Shown here piece by piece: positions 18,316 to 24,767 of a stretch of 64,000 nucleotides of DNA. Origin of the DNA: Devosia aquimaris (lineage in GTDB: Bacteria > Pseudomonadota > Alphaproteobacteria > Rhizobiales > Devosiaceae); assembly GCF_020169335.1 (NCBI RefSeq), contig NZ_JAIEZN010000001.1, positions 124,001-188,000 of the forward strand. Direction: 5' to 3'. Made by a program: the position numbers and the translations under genes. The notes beneath the pieces were generated by a model. That model did no database searches. It was not told the origin of the DNA and was given only the letters and a program-made list of their open reading frames with translations. The stretch's first letter is position 1, and each line of letters starts with the position of its first letter.

Positions 18316-19141
18316 TGCGAGGTCCCTGGCGCAGGCGGGGGTCGATGGCGTCGCGCAAGCCGTCGCCGGCGATATTGAGCGCGATCACGATGGCGACGAT
18401 GCACAGCCCCGGAATGATGCTCAGAAGCGGATGGATCAGGAACAGGCTCTGCGCATCGCGCAGCATCAGGCCCAGACTGGTCTCGGGCGGTTGTGTGCCC
18501 AGCCCGATATAGCTCAGCCCTGCTTCGGACAGGATGCCCAGCGACATCTGGATCGTGCCCTGCACGATGATCAGGCTCATGATATTGGGTAGCAGGTGTC
18601 GCAGCGCGATGCGTGCATTGCTCAGGCCAGCCAGTCGTGCCGCCGCCACGAAGTCGAGTGTCGCAATGCTCAGCGCTCCGCCGCGCGCCACCCGCGCAAA
18701 GACCGGGATGTTGAAGATGCCGATCGCGACGATGGCATTGATGGCGCCCGGGCCGACGAGCGTGGTGATCAGAATGGCCACGATCACGGCCGGAAAGGCG
18801 AACACGAAGTCGGACAGGCGCAACACCAGCCATTCCACCCAGCCACCCCAGGCCACGGCCGCCAGACCCAGCGGCACGCCAACGCCCACACCGATCACCA
18901 CCGCCAGCAGCGCCACCGAGAAACTTGTCAGCGTACCAGACATGAGCAGCGAGACCATATCGCGGCCAAGGTTGTCGGTTCCCAGCCAGTGCTCGGCCGT
19001 GGGGGCAAGAAAGCGTCGGCCGATATCGATCTCGGTAATGGGGAACGGCGTCCACACCAGCGACACCAGGCCCAACAGGGCAAAGATGCAGGTTGCACTC
19101 AGGCCAATGGCCAGGCTCGGATGGGCAAGCAGCCGCTTCAT
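18302..19141 (-). CDS. Dipeptide-type ABC transporter permease (DppC type)
   Basis: This inner-membrane subunit of 279 residues has an N-terminal membrane segment at about 12-32, followed by the conserved periplasmic stretch HWLGTDNLGRDMVSLLM near residues 51-67. The ATPase-docking loop DFVAAARLAGLSNARIALRHLLPN lies near residues 165-188. The start overlaps the end of the DppB-type gene by four bases (ATGA) and its own end overlaps the ATPase gene, so the three are tightly coupled. Substrates of this family include dipeptides, oligopeptides, opines and some glycosides; none can be chosen here. Confidence 0.94.
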   Translation of the reverse strand: MKRLLAHPSLAIGLSATCIFALLGLVSLVWTPFPITEIDIGRRFLAPTAEHWLGTDNLGRDMVSLLMSGTLTSFSVALLAVVIGVGVGVPLGLAAVAWGGWVEWLVLRLSDFVFAFPAVIVAILITTLVGPGAINAIVAIGIFNIPVFARVARGGALSIATLDFVAAARLAGLSNARIALRHLLPNIMSLIIVQGTIQMSLGILSEAGLSYIGLGTQPPETSLGLMLRDAQSLFLIHPLLSIIPGLCIVAIVIALNIAGDGLRDAIDPRLRQGPRNVLA

Positions 19142-20091
19142 GTCCGCGACCCTTCCCGAAGCCGCGGGTCCACCACCGCATAGGCAATATCGGTCAGCAA
19201 CATGGTGCTGGTTACCGCAATGATCAGGATGATTGTGGCGCCGCGCACCAGGATCAGGTCCCGCTCCAGGATGGCCGTGTAGATCAGTCGGCCCAGTCCG
19301 GGCAGGTAGAATACATTCTCGACCACGATGGTGCCTGCGATCAGATAGGCAAACTGCAGGCCCAGGATGGTCAGCACCGGCAGCATTGCATTGCGCACGC
19401 CATGGCGCCAGAGCGCTTCATCCATCGTCAGCCCCTTGGCCCGCGCGGTGCGTATGAAATCCTGCCCAGCCACCTCAACCAGCGATGTGCGCATCACCCG
19501 CGCCAGGATGGAGGCCTGTGGCAGCGCCAGCGCGAGGCTAGGCAGAATCAACCCGCGCAGGGCCGCCCCGCTGTCCTCGCCCCAGGGCGTGAAGCCGCCC
19601 GGCGGCAGCCAGCGCAACCCCACAGCAAAGATCAGGGTCAGCAACATGCCGAACCAGAAGTTGGGGATGGCCACGCCTGTCTGCGCCAGCACCATGATGC
19701 TGGTGTCCAGCGCCTTGCCCCGCCGCCGCGCGGCCAGAATGCCCAGCGGCAGACCGACCAAAATCGAGATCACCATCGCGGCCAGTGCCAGCGGCAGTGT
19801 CACGCCGAGCCGGTCCCAGATCAGCGATGCAACGGGAGCCCGCTGCGTATAGGACATGCCGAAATCGCCGCGCAGCATGCCGCCCAGCCATTCGACAAAA
19901 CGCTGGTACGCCGGCGCATCCAGCCCCATCTGCAGTCGCAGCCGCGCCACGGAGTCAGGCGTGGCATTGATGCCCAGGATGAACTGCGCCGGATCACCCG
20001 GGAGCAGGTCCAGCAGATAAAAGATCACCATCGCCGCAACCAGCAGCGTGACCCCAAAGCCGATCAGGCGGCGCGCGATATAGGCGGTCAT
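19138..20091 (-). CDS. Dipeptide-type ABC transporter permease (DppB type)
   Basis: This inner-membrane subunit of 317 residues starts MTAYIARRLIGFGVTLL, the usual N-terminus. It contains the family loop LLPGDPAQF after the first membrane helix, and the docking loop QDFIRTARAKGLTMDEALWRHG near residues 205-226. About six membrane segments are expected. The ATG chosen fits the family N-terminus, but neither it nor the in-frame ATG six codons upstream has a convincing ribosome-binding site. A strong hairpin separates it from the binding-protein gene. Confidence 0.93.
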   Translation of the reverse strand: MTAYIARRLIGFGVTLLVAAMVIFYLLDLLPGDPAQFILGINATPDSVARLRLQMGLDAPAYQRFVEWLGGMLRGDFGMSYTQRAPVASLIWDRLGVTLPLALAAMVISILVGLPLGILAARRRGKALDTSIMVLAQTGVAIPNFWFGMLLTLIFAVGLRWLPPGGFTPWGEDSGAALRGLILPSLALALPQASILARVMRTSLVEVAGQDFIRTARAKGLTMDEALWRHGVRNAMLPVLTILGLQFAYLIAGTIVVENVFYLPGLGRLIYTAILERDLILVRGATIILIIAVTSTMLLTDIAYAVVDPRLREGSRT

Positions 20092-20124
20092 GATCGCTGA
20101 GGGGCCCATTGCCCCCCAGGCGAA

Positions 20125-20150
20125 ATTGCGCCCGCATCTGCGGGCGCAAT
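20125..20150 (-). terminator. Intercistronic hairpin between binding-protein and permease genes
   Basis: Perfect 11-base arms (ATTGCGCCCGC and GCGGGCGCAAT) flank a four-base loop ATCT. There is no T-run. Placed directly after the binding-protein gene, it probably stabilises the 3' end of that message or attenuates read-through. The binding protein would then be made in excess over the membrane subunits, as known for maltose and other ABC operons. Confidence 0.6.
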
Positions 20151-20187
20151 GAGTGGGCGCGATGTCAGTCCCGCAGTTCGGGTCGCT

Positions 20188-21669
20188 TTATTCGGTCCAG
20201 GCGATATCACGCAGCACCAGGCCCTCGATGGGAGAATTCTGCCACATGCCGGTGAGCTTGGCATTCCACACGCCCGTCTGGGCCAGCTCGAACAGATAGC
20301 CATTGACGGCATCCTTGGCCAGGATCGTCTGGGCCTCGATGGCCAGTTCCTTGCGCTTGGCTTCATCGATTGTGCCGTTGAGCGTCTCGATGAGCGCCTG
20401 GAACTGCTTGTTGTCATAGCCGAAGTAGTAGTCCGGGTTGGCATAGTTGCCAATGTCGAACGGCTCCACATGGCTGACGATGGTCAGGTCGAAATCCTTG
20501 TTGGAGTATACGTCCTCCAGCCACTGCGCCCATTCCACATTGATCAGGTTGAGCTTGATGCCGATCTCTGCGAACTGGCTGGCAATGATCTGGCCAGACA
20601 GGCGCGCATAGGCCACCGGCGGCAGCTTCAGCGTTGCGGCAAAACCATCGGGATAGCCCGCTTCCGCCAGCAGGGCCTTGGCCGCAGCAGGATCATAGGA
20701 ATAGGTGTCGGTCAGGTCGACATAATAGGGATTGTGCGGGGCAAAGGGTGCCCCGATCGGCGTGCCATAGCCATAGGTGGCGCCATCGATGATGGCCTTG
20801 CGGTCGATGGCATGGGCCATGGCCTGGCGCACCTTGAGATTGTCGAAGGGGGCCTTGCGGTTGTTTGTGGCCAGGATTGTCTCGCCTTCAGTGGTGCCGA
20901 CAAGCACCTTGAATTGCGGATTGCCCTCGAACACGGCCAGGGCTTCAGCGGCGAAATTATTGGTGCCGTCGATATCGCCAGCCAGCAGCGCATTGGTCAC
21001 GGTGGCCGTGTCGCTGATGAACACATAGGTGGCCTTGGTCAGGTGCACGGGGGCGCCCCAATAGGGGCCATAGGCCTCCAGGACCACGCGGCTGCCCTTG
21101 TCCCACTGCACAAAGGCGAACGGTCCGGTGCCGATGGGCTCATTGGCATTGTTGTCGGCGCTTTCCGGCGCCACGATCACCGCGTCGCCGCGGCCCAGGT
21201 CAAACAGGAACCGACCCACGACATGGTCAAGCGTCATGGATACCGTCAGCGGATCCACCACGGTGATCGCGGTGATCGGCGTATAGAACTCCTTGTGCGC
21301 ATTGACACTGTTCTCACCCAGAATGCGGTCAAAGGTGAACTTGACGTCTTCGGCATCGAAACTGGTGCCGTCGTGAAAGGTCACGCCGTCGTGCAGCTTG
21401 AAGGTGTAGGTCAGCCCGTCATCAGAGATCGTCCAGCTCTCGGCCAGCCCGGGCTGGACTTCGCCATTCTGGTCGATGCGGGTCAGCCCTTCGAAGATGT
21501 TCTGGTAGACCACGATGTCGATGGCTTCAGCGGCGCCGGCAGTGGGGTCCAGCATGGGTGGCTCCAGCGCCACGCCAATCCGCACTTCGGTCGGTGCGGC
21601 CTGTGCCACGCCAGCCAGGGCGGCGCTCATCCCCAGGACAATCCCGAAGGCCTTGAGCATCTTGTTCAT
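20188..21669 (-). CDS. Periplasmic substrate-binding protein of a dipeptide-type ABC importer (family 5)
   Basis: This 493-residue extracytoplasmic solute-binding protein begins with a signal peptide (MNKMLKAFGIVLGMSAAL, cleavage after AQA). The mature protein starts EVRIGVALEPPMLDPTAG, the typical SBP_bac_5 opening, and has the conserved segment ESWTISDDGLTYTFKLHDGVTFHDG near residues 85-110. The start was chosen for the signal peptide and for GGGAGTGA eight bases upstream; the frame stays open 47 codons further up without a plausible signal. It is the first gene of the operon, with its own candidate promoter. Ligand unknown: peptides, opines and oligosaccharides are all seen in this family. 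Confidence 0.94.
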   Translation of the reverse strand: MNKMLKAFGIVLGMSAALAGVAQAAPTEVRIGVALEPPMLDPTAGAAEAIDIVVYQNIFEGLTRIDQNGEVQPGLAESWTISDDGLTYTFKLHDGVTFHDGTSFDAEDVKFTFDRILGENSVNAHKEFYTPITAITVVDPLTVSMTLDHVVGRFLFDLGRGDAVIVAPESADNNANEPIGTGPFAFVQWDKGSRVVLEAYGPYWGAPVHLTKATYVFISDTATVTNALLAGDIDGTNNFAAEALAVFEGNPQFKVLVGTTEGETILATNNRKAPFDNLKVRQAMAHAIDRKAIIDGATYGYGTPIGAPFAPHNPYYVDLTDTYSYDPAAAKALLAEAGYPDGFAATLKLPPVAYARLSGQIIASQFAEIGIKLNLINVEWAQWLEDVYSNKDFDLTIVSHVEPFDIGNYANPDYYFGYDNKQFQALIETLNGTIDEAKRKELAIEAQTILAKDAVNGYLFELAQTGVWNAKLTGMWQNSPIEGLVLRDIAWTE

Positions 21670-21786
21670 CGCGTCACTCCCGCTTGCGGCGCCTCTGGCG
21701 CCGTCTGATCCGTGTGCTGCGCCCGACAGTCTACCGGTGAGCAGCTTGCCCCGCCCTGCCAATGGCTCGGACGGTGTCAGGCGCAG

Positions 21787-21815
21787 CATATAGGAGATCG
21801 GCACTAACATGGCAG
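21787..21815 (-). promoter_or_regulatory. Candidate promoter of the dipeptide-type ABC operon
   Basis: On the minus strand CTGCCA, a 17-base spacer and TATATG. The leader of about 110 bases contains a small perfect hairpin (CGGCGCC, TCT, GGCGCCG at 21687-21703) shortly before the ribosome-binding site. The promoter lies in the gap after the iron-type permease gene, suggesting separate transcription of the two transporters. Confidence 0.4.
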
Positions 21816-21827
21816 CATGCGCCGGTG

Positions 21828-23417
21828 TTATACTTTCCTACGATCGCCCAGCCGCGTAGCAAGAACCACCGGAATAAGCCCCGCAAGGACGATACAGAGT
21901 GCGGGAAGCGCTGCCTGGGCGAAAAGTCCAACATTTGCCCGCGAATAGACCAGAGTCGCCAGCGTATCCACGCCCAGGGGGCGCAGCAGCAATGTGGCGG
22001 GCAATTCCTTGATGATCTCGACGAACACCAGCGTGGCAGCGCTCAACAAGGCAGGCATCAACGTGGGCAGGTCGATGCGCAGCAACAGGCCCAGGCCCCG
22101 TTCGCCCAACACTCGTCCGGCATCCAGCACGCCGTCACCGCGTTTCTTCATCGCCGCGTCCAGCGTCGAGTGGCTCACAGCCAGAAAGCGGATGGCATAG
22201 ACATAGAGCAGCGCCGCCAGCGAACCCGACAGCACCAGGCCCGGTCTCCAGCCTGCCAGTGCCATGGTCATCCGGTTGAACCACAAATCGGCCTGGCCCA
22301 GCGGCTGCAGCAGCCCCAGCGCCAGCACGGTGCCGGGAATGGCATAGCCCAGCGTGGCGATGCGGATCGCGCCTTTTGCCAGGCTGCCTGAGCCATGCGC
22401 TAGCTTGGCGGCCACAAGGCCTATGGTCACCGTGATAATGGCGCCAAGGCTGGCCAGGGTGAGCGTCGGGACCAGGGTTGCAAGGGTCATCTGCACCGAT
22501 TCAGGCGCAGCCAGCCGCAGCGCCAGATAGGTCAGCTGCCCCACCGGTATGCCAAAGCCCAGCGCCAGCAGGATCAGGCAAAAGCCCGACGCCAGCCAGC
22601 GCCGGGCACCGATCAGTGCCTCACGCGCTGGCGGCACGCGACTGTCCCGCCGCCCCAGATAGACGCGGTCACGCCGCGCGCGCTGTTCGGCCGCGATCAG
22701 CAGCCCGATTACCACCACCACGGTCACCGCCAGCTGTGCCGCACCACCAAAGTCCGAGCGATTGATCCAGGTGGAATAGATGATGGCCGTGATGGCGTTG
22801 ACGCCAAAATACTGCACCGCACCGAGGTCGTTCACCACTTCCATCATGGCCAGCGTCACACCCACCACCAGGGCCGGGCGTGACAGGGGCAGGGTCACCG
22901 AGAAGAACGTGCGCATGCCGCCAGCGCCGAGCGTCCGCGCCGCAATATTGAGCGAAGCCGACTGCATCAGAAAGAACGCGCGGCAGGCCACATAGACATA
23001 GGGATAGAGCACGCTCGAGAGCACGATCACCGCGCCCCAATTGCTGCGGATATCGGGGAACCAGTAGTCCTGCAGCGTCGTGCCGCCATTGATCGCCCGC
23101 AGGGCCGACTGCACCGGGCCTGGAAAGCCCAGGAACTCGACATAGCTATAGGCAGCCAGATAAGTCGGCACCGCCAGCGGCAACACCAGCGCCCAGTCAA
23201 ACAGCCGGCGAAACGGGAACTCGTAATGTGTCACCAGCCAGGCTGCCACAAGGCCCACGCTTCCGGTGATGAGCCCGACACTGACCATCAGCGTGCCGGT
23301 TTCGCGCAGCGCGGTCGGTAGCATGGTCGCCGCGAGCCCGTTGCTGCCCGTCGCCACTGCGCCGACAGCTGACCAGCCCAACCACACAATCGGCAGGCCC
23401 ATCAACAGGGCGATCAA
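21828..23417 (-). CDS. Iron(III)-type ABC transporter permease (FbpB/SfuB type)
   Basis: This inner-membrane protein has 529 residues and two fused permease halves with about 12 membrane segments, as in FbpB. Two docking loops are seen: RTLGAGGMRTFFSVTLPLSRPA near residue 185 and the C-terminal DAGRVLGERGLGLLLRIDLPTLMP near residue 460. The first usual start codon is a TTG without ribosome-binding site, and the first helix would begin at once. The frame is open a further 90 bases up to the stop of the binding-protein gene, which is in the same frame. A CTG at 23492, preceded by GGAG, would add a basic N-terminus (LISRFSDKRRTFW) and is an attractive alternative. No ATPase gene adjoins. Confidence 0.85.
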   Translation of the reverse strand: MIALLMGLPIVWLGWSAVGAVATGSNGLAATMLPTALRETGTLMVSVGLITGSVGLVAAWLVTHYEFPFRRLFDWALVLPLAVPTYLAAYSYVEFLGFPGPVQSALRAINGGTTLQDYWFPDIRSNWGAVIVLSSVLYPYVYVACRAFFLMQSASLNIAARTLGAGGMRTFFSVTLPLSRPALVVGVTLAMMEVVNDLGAVQYFGVNAITAIIYSTWINRSDFGGAAQLAVTVVVVIGLLIAAEQRARRDRVYLGRRDSRVPPAREALIGARRWLASGFCLILLALGFGIPVGQLTYLALRLAAPESVQMTLATLVPTLTLASLGAIITVTIGLVAAKLAHGSGSLAKGAIRIATLGYAIPGTVLALGLLQPLGQADLWFNRMTMALAGWRPGLVLSGSLAALLYVYAIRFLAVSHSTLDAAMKKRGDGVLDAGRVLGERGLGLLLRIDLPTLMPALLSAATLVFVEIIKELPATLLLRPLGVDTLATLVYSRANVGLFAQAALPALCIVLAGLIPVVLATRLGDRRKV

Positions 23418-23507
23418 AAGCGCAGCGACCGGCGAAGCATGCGCTCCGCCGGTCCAGAAAGTCCGTCGCTTGTCTGAAAATCTTGAGATCAGGCGACTCC
23501 GCCGCGC

Positions 23508-24554
23508 TTAGTTCTGCGCACCTTCGTTGAACTTGAGCTCATCGACAAGGGCTGCAGCCTCGGCGCGATGGGCAGCAATCTCCGACAGGGGCGTGCTGGC
23601 GGGCTTCAGCGTGCCCCAGCTCAGCGTCAGTTCCGACGGCGAAACCGACGGCACCACAGGGAACTCGTAATTGGTGTCGGCATAGATGCTCTGGGCTTCG
23701 TCCGACAGCAGGAAGGCGATCAGCGCGTTGGCGTTCTCGACATTGGGGGCATATTTGGCAATGAAGCCGCCGGCCACGTTGACCTGGGTCCCGTCAGTCT
23801 CTGCATCGGGATAGACGATGCGGGCGGAATTGGCCCATTCCTTCTGCTCAGGCTCGGCGTCGTTGTTCAGCATCACGCCCATGTAATAGGTGTTGCTGAT
23901 CGAGAGATCACAGGTGCCGGCCAGGATGTTCTTGACGCCTTCGCGGTCATTGCCGGAAGGCGGATAGGCCAGGTTGTCGCGCACGGCGGTCAGCCAGGTG
24001 CGGGTGGCGTCCAGGCCCGTGGCGGCGATGCGCTGGGCAATCAGGCCGATATTATAGGCATGGTCACCGGGGCGGGTGCAGACGCGACCCTTCCATTCCG
24101 GCTTGGCAATGTCGTCATAGGTCAGTGCCGTGGCGTCGACGCGCTCCTTGGAGACAAAGAAAACGCGGGCGCGCAGCGACAGCGCGGTCCAGTTGTCGTC
24201 ATCATCGCGGAAAGCAGCCGGAACGCGTTCGTCCAGCACAGGCGTCGTGATCTTCTGCGTCAGGCCCTGCTCTTCGGCGCCCACCAGATTGCCGATATCA
24301 ACCGTGAGCACGACGTCGGCGGGGGACAGTTCGCCCTCGGCGGCGACACGCTCCAGCAGGCCGTCACCGGCATAGAGCACATTCACCTTGACGCCGGATT
24401 CAGCCGTGAAACGGTCCAGCAGCGGCTGCAGCAGGCTCTGTTCGCGATAGCTGTAGATATTGACTTCACCGCTTTGGGCAAATGCGGGTGCAGCCATGCC
24501 CGTCAGTGTGACGGATGCGAGAAGTGCAAGGGCCAGGCGCGCTGTATGGGTCAT
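23508..24554 (-). CDS. Periplasmic iron(III)-binding protein of an ABC importer (FbpA/AfuA type)
   Basis: This 348-residue binding protein has a clear signal peptide (residues 1-24, cleavage after AFA) and begins in its mature part SGEVNIYSYREQSLLQPLLDRF. It has the ferric-binding-type pattern DVVLTVDIGNL and the later YYMGVML, whose tyrosines resemble the paired iron-ligand tyrosines of FbpA. The start was chosen for the signal peptide and GGAGAA five bases upstream. The permease follows directly. A sequence resembling an iron-control box lies about 100 bases upstream. Other anions or thiamine-type ligands are less likely alternatives. Confidence 0.88.
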   Translation of the reverse strand: MTHTARLALALLASVTLTGMAAPAFAQSGEVNIYSYREQSLLQPLLDRFTAESGVKVNVLYAGDGLLERVAAEGELSPADVVLTVDIGNLVGAEEQGLTQKITTPVLDERVPAAFRDDDDNWTALSLRARVFFVSKERVDATALTYDDIAKPEWKGRVCTRPGDHAYNIGLIAQRIAATGLDATRTWLTAVRDNLAYPPSGNDREGVKNILAGTCDLSISNTYYMGVMLNNDAEPEQKEWANSARIVYPDAETDGTQVNVAGGFIAKYAPNVENANALIAFLLSDEAQSIYADTNYEFPVVPSVSPSELTLSWGTLKPASTPLSEIAAHRAEAAALVDELKFNEGAQN

Positions 24555-24659
24555 GTTGTTCTCCGATTGGCGGCGGGGTTCAAGGTCCCGCTGAGACGGA
24601 TGCGTTCTGGTCGATACGCCAATGGAAGTCAATATAGCTAGCAAAATCAAAGACTTGCC

Positions 24660-24678
24660 AATTAGAATGGTTCAAATC
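24660..24678. promoter_or_regulatory. Candidate iron-control (Irr box-like) site upstream of the iron transporter
   Basis: The stretch contains TTAGAA, three bases, then TTCAAA, which resembles the Irr-binding ICE motif of rhizobia (TTTAGAA / TTCTAAA) with mismatches in the right arm. It overlaps a possible -35 element (TTGGCA on the minus strand; the matching TATATT would be 18-19 bases away). The AT-rich 213-base gap around it otherwise holds no gene. Confidence 0.3.
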
Positions 24679-24767
24679 TCTGGCGCAATAGCGCTGCAAA
24701 AACAGATGATTAGCTGATTGTCACAATCGACATTTTCTGGTGCGACAAAACCGCCGCATGGTCGCGC

